Source: Psychrobacter sp. UBA3480 (lineage in GTDB: Bacteria; Pseudomonadota; Gammaproteobacteria; Pseudomonadales; Moraxellaceae). Taken from it: a stretch of DNA of 64,000 nucleotides. The DNA lies in the NCBI RefSeq assembly GCF_002377945.1, contig NZ_DFQV01000002.1:177268-241267 (forward strand), given 5' to 3'. Both the position numbers and the translations under genes were made by a program. Positions 36,701 to 44,266 of the stretch are shown here, piece after piece. Each line of letters begins with the position of its first letter. Within the stretch, counting starts at the first letter, position 1. The notes under the pieces were generated by a model. The model made no database searches. It saw nothing but the letters and a program-made list of their open reading frames with translations, and was not told where the DNA came from.

Positions 36701-37161
36701 TGGATCTTTCTGCTTTTGATTTAAAAGGAATTATGAAAGGAGTTGTAGTAGGTAAACCTCATCCTAGTACTGGCAATATAGTTCTTGCTTCTGTTTCTCG
36801 TGTAATAAGACCAGCAGATGATTTAGTGGCATCAACTAAACCTTCGACAAAGAACATAATATATAAAACCGACTATTATGAAGATCCAGGTCATCATAAC
36901 CCAAAAGGAGGAGTTAATAAATATGACCAAAACAAAAGCGTATTACCTCCTAATCATATAGAGCTTTTCAAGACAAGTAGGCAGTATAAGGGAGTCCGAT
37001 ATGCCAAAGATGCTAACAATAATATACACCAGTTTCAGGATACTCCTGGCGATGGAACTGGCTATCATTGGGCTGGTTCTCAAGACGGAAAAACACTAAG
37101 TGGAAAAAAGGTTCCACTTGTAATACCTAGTGGAGTTAAATCAAATGATTTTTGGAAATAA
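30706..37161 (+). CDS. cdiA: Filamentous haemagglutinin / CdiA-like contact-dependent inhibition exoprotein
   Basis: A 2151-residue secreted protein. It has an ESPR signal extension (MNKQCYRVVFNKARGMMMVV, 1-20), a signal helix near residues 58-78, a TPS domain (about 100-330, with NSNGLSHNTYNQFDI and AGQRADVIIASPSGLQI), long beta-helix repeats (about 350-1000), a DUF637-type region (about 1590-1720), then VENN at 1831-1834. The remaining 320 residues form the variable C-terminal tip, ending in a charged domain (HHNPKGGVNKYDQ … SNDFWK) that is the likely toxin. The start at 30706 is chosen by the ESPR motif; the frame is open to 30658. It acts at the cell surface and is delivered to neighbours on contact. 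Confidence 0.9.
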   Translation: MNKQCYRVVFNKARGMMMVVSEVTKSQNKKAGNSNGKKSPAAKSESHSGINVSYHRLAMAILCCQSMVYTQVQAATSAIQNTASSVPVNQRAALLKAANGTPIVNIRTPNSNGLSHNTYNQFDIGSNGAILNNSIGGATTQLAGAIAGNQYLAKNAANTILNEVRSNAPAKFQGNLEIAGQRADVIIASPSGLQIQGGGFINANRATLTTGTPKIDSAGNLMGFDVKQGQIQFDNAATGNALGGDLYDGKNKNQANYIDVLARAVTINGQIHANQDVDMVIGSNTVDYDTGAATKITGTGTAPTLAVDVSTLGGIYANSINLVGTEDGLGVRNAGNIQANQQIVLTNSGKIENTGAIQTTKAQTSLLSINATGTTGSIEHSGTIGSYGMIDMQADKDITLNKGLIRKNSAGAAVQLMPDIINIDAGGSLKVSNISDIRNKNVDDQTSIYTHSTLDTIVDSKSAIASNGGVSIDADRYVRLLDTSSTSVGVAALNISSKSGTTVDNATVAGSGDVTINSRTADTTVSNNSKVSAVKNLTISANRNATVSSGTTISKAENLILQAGGNALIDNSGSINVTNDAIVQAGELAYLKDSIQPITIGKQLTIKGKQATVLNSTANANDGIYITSQGKATTITNSTLNSTKGAVSAIANQSALNVNKLTTNANSTILAAGNNVGITASNLKADNIVIESGATTTINDLTTAAKEIAQIGGTSISSKVNTSVINSTLNSTGNTVMRSDKSLTLTNNDIQSQGIVLKTNTASTLKNTAGINNTFGDGDITLIKNTLSTNGTNDNSNGIIVDAANYLTVIDSQTKSTGSTSLKSGNLMRVNNSTVDADKHLNINSGNQLVFNGARTANSNTALTHTVGNTTLKAGQIVSIDSNATQSHQNTSVSGGAVIINSDADIAFNINSRLNTIGNAELAANTEKSLEGNSMNTLNGDLTVSSKSNLTIDPKLVIFNTTGNLSLNSSNGRLWLKGHPEQNGSVFNTNRVNLTTDGNINLTGKEVLIEGSIIQRKYPVYDMFAGIPELMGIAKPVDYTKKEGNINITSTDGSVELKAFKNEVAPYTSKVECPLLCSGPYTSWYRYHSILNQIKQANSEVLRVKSDNSLTVQSKNIQLSKLQNILTDLNNILETSKKPSSGYEHDTVYIDANNTINITAKNGGVLMEGTDVISRNGNISILAEGNLASTTIVGTDPTTNISKTEINNDSIRITGLANIYQQGSISNGNVTGTNYSYHQLINQPTLVAKGDIKISAQGKLAQASDTYNSALKAYTTNNAVILNSADIKSTNGNVRIDAALGDVNLESAQAAFMDGSQTTSTSRSWYGKKKVKTTTKTSNNSNAVTTDIQAKNISLTADGNINIYGSELTAASTGNINLSAGKGLYLYAIDDVDESTTDIKKKSSFLGVRYNKDHTNDTRQELSQLPTTLIGGKAYTQSGSNTLLQGTVFDTLKPADIKVGVGKYADDAAKVILAPITNQITTTHTQERESTVWMKTVDQGSVVTTASLPKFNQVPTITSPGGVTVAVPVDVTVDANNKAKTNIQKSQEDLGRIALNLSKQPGYEYLAALDKTNDINWAQVELIQKNWNYTQEGLTPGAAALIAIAIAVAAGPAGSSLSASMIATNAAGIALQTQAVITLINNKGDISKTLKDMASSDTIRNIATAALTAGLTAKLNLPQMASNDFANKLVNGVAEGATGAFVNAAVNGVSLEDALKDSLRSSLVDVFSVEVYSEFVKDFDSNDFADNLAHKLVAAGVGCVTASAKQQECNAGAIGAAVGEMLGDYLVDDSRLLTADEERKVLDYSKMLAGSLALLTNVDVDVAANSARIAVENNALKTPKNNSKFLNGAVVLLEQAAGGLVGAAVSVGKIGEPFIHPLDTYAGLKQFASQDDKMLAVQLAIAYDLQTRADNYNMHAANSNNYGMGMESAINTLDAVFIGTSIVKAPSGLLSILPALKTGARVSYKGATYILKNGSITAVKPIATAPKPYSVMNSQRGSMDLSAFDLKGIMKGVVVGKPHPSTGNIVLASVSRVIRPADDLVASTKPSTKNIIYKTDYYEDPGHHNPKGGVNKYDQNKSVLPPNHIELFKTSRQYKGVRYAKDANNNIHQFQDTPGDGTGYHWAGSQDGKTLSGKKVPLVIPSGVKSNDFWK

Positions 37162-37603
37162 AGAAGAGATTGCTTTCGATGTACATAAAAAAGAGGGAAA
37201 CTTCATTATTATGAATATCATAGTAAATTCAGTAAATATTAGTTATCGAGATAACTCCTATTATATTCTACCCTTAATTAAAAATATAAAAAGAGAAATT
37301 GAATTTGTTAGTACTAATGAATTGTTTTTACGTAAAGATATGACTGGTAAAAATCTAACAGAACTTCATAGCCTGTTTTATGATCATGAGACAAAGGTTT
37401 ATGAGAATGACGTAGAAGAGTTAGATGTCCTTTTCTACGATTTATCAAATCAAAATGCACTCTTCTATGTGTATCAAGAAAAGGATGTTTTAGTATTCTT
37501 CGGAAAATTTATTGAGAATGAGGAAATTATAAGAGCTACAGTTAGTAAAAGTAGATTTTTGAGCACTTTGTCTAATTTATTAGATGCGATTGAGTCTATG
37601 TAA
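37145..37603 (+). CDS. Putative immunity protein for the upstream toxin (CdiI-like)
   Basis: A 152-residue acidic soluble protein starting MIFGNKEEIAFDVHKKEGNF, with no signal peptide or membrane helix. Its start overlaps the end of the exoprotein gene by 17 bp, and a GGAG ribosome site lies inside the exoprotein's last codons 10 bases before the ATG. Position, size, acidity and coupling fit a CdiI immunity protein, which would bind and neutralise the toxin tip. The sequence itself is not recognised, as is usual for immunity proteins. An earlier GTG at 37130 is in frame but lacks a ribosome site. Confidence 0.7.
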   Translation: MIFGNKEEIAFDVHKKEGNFIIMNIIVNSVNISYRDNSYYILPLIKNIKREIEFVSTNELFLRKDMTGKNLTELHSLFYDHETKVYENDVEELDVLFYDLSNQNALFYVYQEKDVLVFFGKFIENEEIIRATVSKSRFLSTLSNLLDAIESM

Positions 37604-37690
37604 TAAATATACTGCATCATATAATTTATTGAAAGCTCATAACATTAAATCGATAGATGACTTAAGTTTTTATGCTCAAAGGTCAAAACT

Positions 37691-37729
37691 TTTTAAAGAA
37701 CTCTGGGTATATACTAGAGTTCTTTAAAA
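37691..37729. terminator. Bidirectional terminator between immunity gene and lipoprotein gene
   Basis: TTTTAAAGAACTCT (37691-37704) and AGAGTTCTTTAAAA (37716-37729) form a perfect 14-bp stem with an 11-base loop. Flanking A and T runs allow it to serve both convergent genes. It abuts the stop codon of the lipoprotein gene. Confidence 0.85.
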
Positions 37730-38257
37730 TCAATTATTAATAATAATCGGATAGGAAATAACCCTCGGCTCAGGTGGTGGCGCAGTTTGCACTACCTCGG
37801 TCACGGGCTTTTCTGTTGCTTTATCTTTTATCCAAAAGTCAACATAGCTGTTTTTACTAAACCATGCAGTACCAATATCAGTAGCGAAATCTAACTGATA
37901 GTTAATGTTGGCTTTGGCATCAAACATAATCTTAGTCGGCTGCGTATAGTGCCCAGCCATACGGTAAGTGACTGTCAAGGTATGCTCACCCGTTGTAATC
38001 GGGTAGACATTATCCCAAGTGTCGCTGTAAGCCTCTTTTTTATCTTTAGGTACGCGCTTACCATCAATCTCCATTATATAAGCAATACGATCACCAACGA
38101 GCTTAGTATGTCGTGGCTCCATTTTACCCATGACAGTTGCGCTCGCACCTGATATAGGTGGCTGATAGAGCAGCTCGCTTGGTAATTCTTTTACATTTTT
38201 CATGCTCATACAAGCGGTCAATAACGGTAACGCACACACCAATACAATCCACTTCAT
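37730..38257 (-). CDS. Putative lipoprotein of unknown function (175 aa)
   Basis: It starts MKWIVLVCALPLLTACMSMK, a lipoprotein signal with lipidated Cys-16 (LTAC). The mature part contains a beta-rich domain (VGDRIAYIMEIDGKRVP, TTGEHTLTVTYRMAGHY) that looks like the PEGA-type or carboxypeptidase-regulatory-like fold, where an ingested ligand or polymer may be bound. It ends with a proline-rich stretch (TAPPPEP) and RVISYPIIINN. The family is not firmly recognised. It is convergent with the CDI genes and shares their terminator. Confidence 0.75.
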   Translation of the reverse strand: MKWIVLVCALPLLTACMSMKNVKELPSELLYQPPISGASATVMGKMEPRHTKLVGDRIAYIMEIDGKRVPKDKKEAYSDTWDNVYPITTGEHTLTVTYRMAGHYTQPTKIMFDAKANINYQLDFATDIGTAWFSKNSYVDFWIKDKATEKPVTEVVQTAPPPEPRVISYPIIINN

Positions 38258-38512
38258 CGGTTATTCTCTATAGAATTAGGTCAATTAATAGTATTTGCCT
38301 TTTAACATTGTCTAAAATACTGGTCAGTAAAAATGCAACATCTATAGTTTACCGATTTCTTCTTTAAACAGTAAATTTTTTATTATGAATTAGAGTAATA
38401 AATAGTGTGCGATGAGGTGTTGATTTTATATAATTACTATTATTAGTTAAATTTTAGAGTATGCCTATGGCTAACAGAAATCAGTGGCGGCCTTAATACT
38501 GATCGACTAGCC

Positions 38513-38968
38513 TTGATTGATCTATCAGAGGCCACTTCAGTAAATTTGTTTAACGGACAGGTAAGCGTAAAATCCAAAAATGTTCCAGTGCATATAAACT
38601 TTAAAAAACTATCAAGCCTGGTAACCAGTAGTTCATGTTTCGTTGAGCTTAGCATGACATCTACTTCGAAAAGTGTTAATGATCAGGACTTACTTTATCT
38701 GACTGATGACACGGTGGCTAAAGTCAACGTGGAGGGTAGCCATGAGATTGAGTCATTAATGAGTGAGAATGCAGTTTTAGTCCTAAGCGGTAACGTGGTG
38801 AGCGGTAGTGCGCAAATTGAGGATCAAAGCCGCTTAATAGCACTCGATTTTAAAACTGATAATTTTTTCACCTGTCATCAATTAGACGATGACTCACGGG
38901 TTTTTGCCAATAAAGTCGCCGATGAATGCTGTGATGAACATATCGGTTATCTCAGAAAACAGCACTGA
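38513..38968 (+). CDS. Hypothetical protein, possibly 5'-frameshifted
   Basis: The 151-residue frame contains repeated beta-strand-like units (SGNVVSGSAQIEDQSRLIAL and similar) and two cysteines plus a CCDEH segment at the end. There is no ATG at its start (TTG at 38513). Just upstream, ATG 38461 opens MPMANRNQW and soon stops, while the neighbouring frame reads LTEISGGLNTDRLALIDLSE into the ORF, so a one-base shift near 38470 may have split the gene. Its function is unknown. A strong terminator follows. Confidence 0.5.
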   Translation: MIDLSEATSVNLFNGQVSVKSKNVPVHINFKKLSSLVTSSSCFVELSMTSTSKSVNDQDLLYLTDDTVAKVNVEGSHEIESLMSENAVLVLSGNVVSGSAQIEDQSRLIALDFKTDNFFTCHQLDDDSRVFANKVADECCDEHIGYLRKQH

Positions 38969-38996
38969 AGGAATAACGATTATACCCGCCAGCATC

Positions 38997-39029
38997 AAAA
39001 AAACAGCCGCTTATAGCGGCTGTTTTTTA
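38997..39029 (+). terminator. Rho-independent terminator
   Basis: AACAGCCGC (39002-39010) pairs with GCGGCTGTT (39016-39024) around TTATA, followed by six T. It lies about 30 bp after the stop codon of the hypothetical gene. Confidence 0.9.
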
Positions 39030-39129
39030 TTTAGGGTATTACATACGACTAAACCGGACTAACAACGCTCCTAGAGCCGATTAACACGCTTATCTATTAG
39101 TTGTGGCTGGTACGTTGGGCTGTTCCAAA

Positions 39130-39206
39130 ATTATTTTTGGTAATTGATAGCATCAGTTTAAATTTAAAGACTTCTAAATACTTTAATAAAATCTTTAGCT
39201 GTAACT
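39130..39206 (+). repeat. Imperfect repeat, copy 1 (second copy at 55330-55400)
   Basis: TTATTTTTGGTAATTGATAG then CATCAG and an AT-rich run leading to ACTTTAATAAAATCTTTAGC. The same order of words occurs, with a 9-bp gap, just downstream of the recombinase operon at 55330-55400. It may be an IS end or a border of the island between the two copies. Confidence 0.4.
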
Positions 39207-39245
39207 ATCCCCTAAACTAACACAGCTCAAACGTAGAATTTCTTA

Positions 39246-39657
39246 TAAAATACCCATAAGGAGTTTTGATATGAGCAAACGAATGACTGAGATGCAAATC
39301 GTATCGATATTAAAAGAAGCAGAAGCTAGGATACCTGCTAAAGAGCTGTGCCGTAAATACGGTATTGCTAGTTCGACATTTTATAAATGGCGGTCGAAGT
39401 ATGGAGGCATGGAAGCGTCTGACGTCAAACGCTTAAAAGAGCTTGAAAAAGAAAACCGTAGGCTTAAACAGATGTATGCAGATCTAAGCCTCAAAGCGCA
39501 GATGCAGGAAGAGATTATAAAAAAGCTATAGCGCCTGTACCCGAACGCAAAGTCTGGGCGTAAGAGTTACAGGCGCAGTATGATGTCAGTATTGCGGTGA
39601 GCTGTCAGGTAGTCTGTATGAGTCGAACCGCTTACCATTATAAGCCTAAACTATCTG
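39246..39657 (+). mobile_element. Truncated IS3-family element (second type)
   Basis: An intact orfA (39271-39531) ends in a frameshift signal A6G at 39519-39525. It is followed by about 130 bp of orfB in the -1 frame (KAIAPVPERKVWA, stop, ELQAQYDVSIAVSCQ), then the sequence runs into a DJ-1/PfpI gene. The nonsense codon (TAA for an expected CAA) and the missing orfB core make it inactive. It is of a different group from the 8144 element. Confidence 0.8.
39271..39531 (+). CDS. IS3-family transposase OrfA
   Basis: An 86-residue helix-turn-helix protein, MSKRMTEMQIVSILKEAEAR continuing with CRKYGIASSTFYKWRSKYGG and a leucine-zipper region (LKELEKENRRLKQMYADLS). Length is normal for the IS3/IS407-type OrfA. 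An AAGGAG ribosome site precedes the ATG. OrfB is truncated, so no transposase fusion can form. Confidence 0.88.
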   Translation: MSKRMTEMQIVSILKEAEARIPAKELCRKYGIASSTFYKWRSKYGGMEASDVKRLKELEKENRRLKQMYADLSLKAQMQEEIIKKL

Positions 39658-40185
39658 ATGATTTTGATGGTATTAGCTTGTTTTAAAGGTCATAAGCATT
39701 TTAACGTCATCACCATTGCCGAGCAGCAAGCACCAATATCTGCTAGAAATGGTTTAACTATTATTCCTGATTATAGCTTCGACAATCATCCTGATATTGA
39801 CGTATTGGTTGTTCCGGGTGGTTATGGTGCCGAGAATGTTGAGATAAATAATCCAGTGGTTATTGATTGGATCATCTCTCAAGCCAAGCTTACCGAGTTA
39901 ACGCTTTCAGTATGTACCGGTGCATTGCTGTTAGCAAAAGCTGGATTACTGGCTGGCAAGTCTGCAACCACCCATTGGATGGATTTGGATAATTTAGCTA
40001 CCTATCCTAATATTGAAGTAATCGCTAACACCCGCTTTGTCGATGCTAGCGATAAGACGACTAACCTTGTCACATCAGCAGGAATAAGTGCGGGTATTCA
40101 TGCCAGTTTTTATTGTGTGAAGAAATTGGTAGATACGCAAACCATGCAAGTGACAGCACGACGGATGGAGTTTGATATTGACTAA
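39658..40185 (+). pseudogene. DJ-1/PfpI family protein, N-terminally truncated by IS
   Basis: From about 39670 the frame matches DJ-1/PfpI proteins: FNVITIAEQ, DIDVLVVPGGYGAENV, the nucleophile elbow TLSVCTGALLLAKAGLL with its cysteine, SATTHWMDLDNL, and SAGISAGIHASFYCV. About 30 residues are missing at the N terminus, including the first strand and its conserved acidic residue (the usual …DEVEVLDFAGP part), replaced by IS sequence. The 5' end lacks its own ribosome site. It may be expressed only as a partial protein. Confidence 0.8.
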
Positions 40186-40274
40186 GATACTAAACCTTCA
40201 TTGAATCGCTAGTTTACCAAGCTTGCTTCTATAATTTTTTAAATCATAGCTAGAATGGGGATAAATCAGGCATT

Positions 40275-41072
40275 TCACAACTTAGCAAATAAGAGCTGAT
40301 AAACCTTATTTAAATTTTTAACAGCTGACTGTGCACACCGCCAAGTCGTAATTAAATCTACCAATGCTTGTAACTCTTTATATTCCTCCTCTGTCCGTTC
40401 CGGATTCTTCTTAGTCCTGAGGTACTCTTTCCTATTCTTTTTTTCATCTATTGGTATAGATAATAGTTCTGATAAGCTAATGTCTAGCTCAGACAGTCTT
40501 CGGTAAAAGATATTATGCTCAATAGCCGCATTGGTATCATAAGATATTTTAAGTTCGTCTAAATGTGATAAAAGGTATTCAAATTTATTATCTATGTTTT
40601 CTGTAGATTTTATATTATTGAATATCACCTTAATAGAGTTAGGTAAAACTCCAAGTTTTAAGAGAGCTTTGATTGTATTTAAGCTATCTTCCAACTCCTT
40701 TGCACTTTCTACTACTGGCACTAAAAAGTAATTGAATACTTCATGAGAGTTACTACTGTGCTTCATGATATCTATTACATACTCTGTATTATCTGCAGCA
40801 ATATCGACAATAGCTGACTCTATATCATTTAAGGCTTTCAAAGCTTCATCAAAATTTTCTCCAGATAATATAATTTCATCAGAATACGTTTTACTATACA
40901 TACTCATATTATTTATCACATAATGACGCTGCAAATCCATATTCGGCCTAAGCATGTAGTTGCTAACGAGAGATTTACCAGTATTCCCTGAAGAGTTGAT
41001 TACTACGATGCGATATCCAGCCTGTTTTGTCATACTTACATCTGCCGATTCATGTTTTTCAGAACTAATCAT
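40275..41072 (-). CDS. P-loop ATPase, StbB/ParA-like plasmid stability type
   Basis: A 265-residue protein. A Walker A reads VINSSGNTGKSLVSNYML (about residues 25-42), followed by RHYVINNMSMYSK and a Walker-B-like hydrophobic strand ending in VDIAAD. The rest is helical. It resembles StbB-type proteins of mobile plasmids, which are deviant ParA-like P-loop proteins, rather than canonical ParA (no KGGxGKT). No StbA, stbC or replication gene is nearby. A 97-bp piece of this gene is found beside the IS at 9411. Its presence at the left of the defence block suggests the island has plasmid or ICE ancestry. The assignment is moderate. Confidence 0.55.
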   Translation of the reverse strand: MISSEKHESADVSMTKQAGYRIVVINSSGNTGKSLVSNYMLRPNMDLQRHYVINNMSMYSKTYSDEIILSGENFDEALKALNDIESAIVDIAADNTEYVIDIMKHSSNSHEVFNYFLVPVVESAKELEDSLNTIKALLKLGVLPNSIKVIFNNIKSTENIDNKFEYLLSHLDELKISYDTNAAIEHNIFYRRLSELDISLSELLSIPIDEKKNRKEYLRTKKNPERTEEEYKELQALVDLITTWRCAQSAVKNLNKVYQLLFAKL

Positions 41073-41247
41073 TACTTTTGTTTCCTTTTGAGGGTATATT
41101 GTTTATTCCATGATTGTGTTAATGCATACACTATCCCAGGATGTACTGATGTACTAATGCAATTTTTTTATACCTTATCATTTTTCACTAATTGCCAGTG
41201 GAAAAATCCATCAAGAGATTTAATGCTAGACATACAAGAGAGTAAAG

Positions 41248-44115
41248 GTGAAGGATATTATTACGGTTGAACAATTGAATTTTAATTTCATTGGTAAGAT
41301 TTTTGGCAAAAAAGGAATACTTCTAACAGAGCTAGCCTTGTCTTTAGATACCAAGAAAGGATCAGCAGAACTTGCCTCATTCTCTCAAGTTAAAAGATTT
41401 GCTTATATTGAAAAGGGATTCTTTGGTGCAACCCTATTTATTCATAACGGTCAATCGTTCGAAGAGTATAAGTTTTTATCAAAGACGAACTCTATAGCAT
41501 TTTTAGAGTCTATCAACAGGAAAATCGCTCACTCCCTACAGCCCTATATGAGTAGCTTAATTGAAGAGTTTAATATTCAGGTTTTGAGTAATTACCCTAG
41601 GGACTCGAAATTAGATCAAATTAAATTAGTCGCAAATGAGCTGGCTACATACTATGAAGATGACAACGTGCCATGGGATTACTTCAGTGACTCCAAACTA
41701 TATAGCGAAGTTGGGAAAATATACAGTCTTTATCCTATCAAACAAGAAGCCTTAGGCGCATATCATGAAAAAATCAACCTGGCGCTAAGAAAGGATTTCT
41801 TTGATAACGTAGAATCAAATCCTTTAACTGATGAACAGAGACTTGGTGTGCTCCGTTCTAATGATAAAAACATGGTACTGGCTGCTGCTGGTACGGGTAA
41901 AACCTCTGTCATGGTCGCTAAGGCTCTCGATCTTGTCGATAGAGGGTTGGCATCACCTCAAGAGATTTTAGTTCTAGCCTACAACAAATCAGCCGCTGAA
42001 GAGCTAAAAAATAGGCTTGCTGATAAAGCTGAGAATTCAGGCATCGTACTAACAGAGACACCTCAGATCTCAACATTCCACGCTTTAGGTAGAAAGATCT
42101 TAGAGGAATCTAACATCTCAACTTATATGAGCGTCTTCACTGAAGACAGCTTAAAGCTAGGTGTGTGGGTAACAGAGTGGTTGATAGAATATTTAACACA
42201 AGATCCCAAAAGAATGGTCGATTTTATATCACTATTCCCAGAACCTGTGAATCCTTTCGACTTTAAGACTCAAGAAGAGTATGAGCGACATATCAGAGAC
42301 AATGAGTTTAGAACTCTTCAAGGCGAGTTGGTCAAAGGGTATCAAGAACTTAGGATAGCTAATTGGCTAGCTATTCATAAGATCCCATACGAATACGAAG
42401 CTCGTTACATCAGTAAGCGAAGAATTGACATAGGATTCGACTACCAGCCTGACTTTCATATATCTGACTCTAATATTTACATCGAGCACTTTGGTATCGA
42501 TAGACAGGGTAATACTCGCCCCGATATAGATAAGCGAGCATACAACGAATCTATTGATAGCAAACGTAAACTGCATAAAGAGCTTGAAACAGTTTTAGTG
42601 GAAACATTCCATTATGACTGGACCGAAGATGCACTCGAAGCTCGTCTTGAAGAACGACTGGCTACCGTGGGAGTTATTCCCGATAAAAATTCGGTTGAAG
42701 ACGCTTCAAAAGAGTTACTCTCTAAGCTTAAGGAAGGTAATCAAATTGCCACTTGGAGCAAAATGCTTATCAAGGCCTTACAAGCCACTCGATTTGAGAG
42801 ATTGGATGAAGACTCAATTCTAGATAGGCTAGAGAAAGCTAGTATCTCACAAGCAAAGAAGAAGACACGTATTCTAACTGACTTGCACAACGCGTATGTT
42901 GAAGAGCTTGCAGCTACTGATTCAATTGACTTTGACGATATGATTATCCGTGCAATTGCAGTCGTAGATAATGGTCAATATAAACCTCACTGGAAATATA
43001 TTCTTGTTGACGAGTTTCAAGACATATCTGCCTCTCGGATGGAGTTTGTTAACAGCATTATCGAAAAAGGGCCTGACCCCTCATTAACGGTTGTCGGTGA
43101 TGATTGGCAGTCTATCTATCGATTCTCAGGTGGTAAACTTGAGCTCACCACTAGATTCAATGATCTGGTTGGACCGCATACACTGACAAAGCTCCAGAAA
43201 ACATTCCGCTATAATAATAGCATTGCTGATACTGCTGGAACGTTCATCATGGAGAATCCTGAACAGTATCAGAAACACATCAAAACACACGACGTGGTTG
43301 ATGAATCACAAGTATATTTATTAGATGATAAGACTAATGAAGAGAATGGTGTCTATAGCAGAGTCGCTGAGGTTGTCAGCAAGATTAGAGCAAATGACCC
43401 CGAAGGCTCGATAGCAATTATTGCTAGATATAACTATCTATTAAAAGATTCACGTGATTTTCTAGGTAAAGAAAAGTCTAAAGGTATCTACTTTTGGAGC
43501 TTTCATAAATCTAAAGGACTTGAAGCTGACTACTGCATCTTGATTGGTTTTTTCCAAGGAAAAAGTGGCTTCCCTAATGGAAATCGTGAAGATGCTATAC
43601 CTGAGGCACTACTCCCAACATTAGACTCATTCCCTCATTCTGAAGAGCGACGCTTGCTGTATGTCGGCATAACGCGTTGTAAAAAGAAATCATATATTAT
43701 TGCGAGTCCAACAGCCCCATCAGAGTTTGTTCTTGAACTACTGGCCCCTAAATATGACATCAATATCTTCTCTAAATCCTTCCAAGAACGCCACAGAAAA
43801 ATATTTAAATGTCCTAACTGCGTAAACGGCTACCTACGCTTAATCAAAGGGCCGTATGGCAGTTTCTATGGCTGTAGCTCTGGTAGAGGTTGTTCGGTAG
43901 GTAAGGCACGTGTCTGCACTAAGTGCGAGGCACCCTCTGTCGATAGAGAACATGATAGCTTATGCAACAATAAAGACTGTGGTAATTCAATGAAAATCTG
44001 TAATAAATGTGGGCGTCCTATGAAGATGCGAGAAAGCAAATTTGGTAAGTTCTGGGGTTGTAGCGGATATGGTATCCCAGATGATCAATGTAAGAATACA
44101 ATAAAGATTCGCTAA
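41248..44115 (+). CDS. UvrD/HelIV-like superfamily 1 helicase with C-terminal zinc fingers
   Basis: A 955-residue protein. It has an N-terminal domain of about 190 residues as in helicase IV, Walker A AAAGTGKTSVM (about 212-222), then LVLAYNKSAAEEL (Ia), an insertion of about 200 residues with a nuclease-like segment (YISKRRIDIGFDYQPDFHIS), YILVDEFQDIS (II), VVGDDWQSIYRFSGG (III), FHKSKGLEADYCILIG (V) and ERRLLYVGITRCKKK (VI). The C terminus carries two topoisomerase-type Cys4 fingers. The start is GTG at 41248. It stands just upstream of the Gabija pair on the same strand but 152 bp apart. It may serve repair or defence; no system is assigned. Confidence 0.85.
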   Translation: MKDIITVEQLNFNFIGKIFGKKGILLTELALSLDTKKGSAELASFSQVKRFAYIEKGFFGATLFIHNGQSFEEYKFLSKTNSIAFLESINRKIAHSLQPYMSSLIEEFNIQVLSNYPRDSKLDQIKLVANELATYYEDDNVPWDYFSDSKLYSEVGKIYSLYPIKQEALGAYHEKINLALRKDFFDNVESNPLTDEQRLGVLRSNDKNMVLAAAGTGKTSVMVAKALDLVDRGLASPQEILVLAYNKSAAEELKNRLADKAENSGIVLTETPQISTFHALGRKILEESNISTYMSVFTEDSLKLGVWVTEWLIEYLTQDPKRMVDFISLFPEPVNPFDFKTQEEYERHIRDNEFRTLQGELVKGYQELRIANWLAIHKIPYEYEARYISKRRIDIGFDYQPDFHISDSNIYIEHFGIDRQGNTRPDIDKRAYNESIDSKRKLHKELETVLVETFHYDWTEDALEARLEERLATVGVIPDKNSVEDASKELLSKLKEGNQIATWSKMLIKALQATRFERLDEDSILDRLEKASISQAKKKTRILTDLHNAYVEELAATDSIDFDDMIIRAIAVVDNGQYKPHWKYILVDEFQDISASRMEFVNSIIEKGPDPSLTVVGDDWQSIYRFSGGKLELTTRFNDLVGPHTLTKLQKTFRYNNSIADTAGTFIMENPEQYQKHIKTHDVVDESQVYLLDDKTNEENGVYSRVAEVVSKIRANDPEGSIAIIARYNYLLKDSRDFLGKEKSKGIYFWSFHKSKGLEADYCILIGFFQGKSGFPNGNREDAIPEALLPTLDSFPHSEERRLLYVGITRCKKKSYIIASPTAPSEFVLELLAPKYDINIFSKSFQERHRKIFKCPNCVNGYLRLIKGPYGSFYGCSSGRGCSVGKARVCTKCEAPSVDREHDSLCNNKDCGNSMKICNKCGRPMKMRESKFGKFWGCSGYGIPDDQCKNTIKIR

Positions 44116-44266
44116 TCGATATCGACTAAAGCAAATCACACTGTTCTTAGAATGAGCTCTTAAACCAATTGAAAAAATGTAGACTAACTTGTTGTGGTTT
44201 AAGTCAGCGGCGACTTTAAAACGTTTATTATTAACGGAATATTTATTTAAAAGGATGTTAGTAAAG

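Noticed and set aside
40275..41072. Canonical ParA chromosome/plasmid partition ATPase
   Set aside because: The P-loop is SSGNTGKS rather than KGGxGKT and no ParB or parS is nearby; StbB-like fits better.
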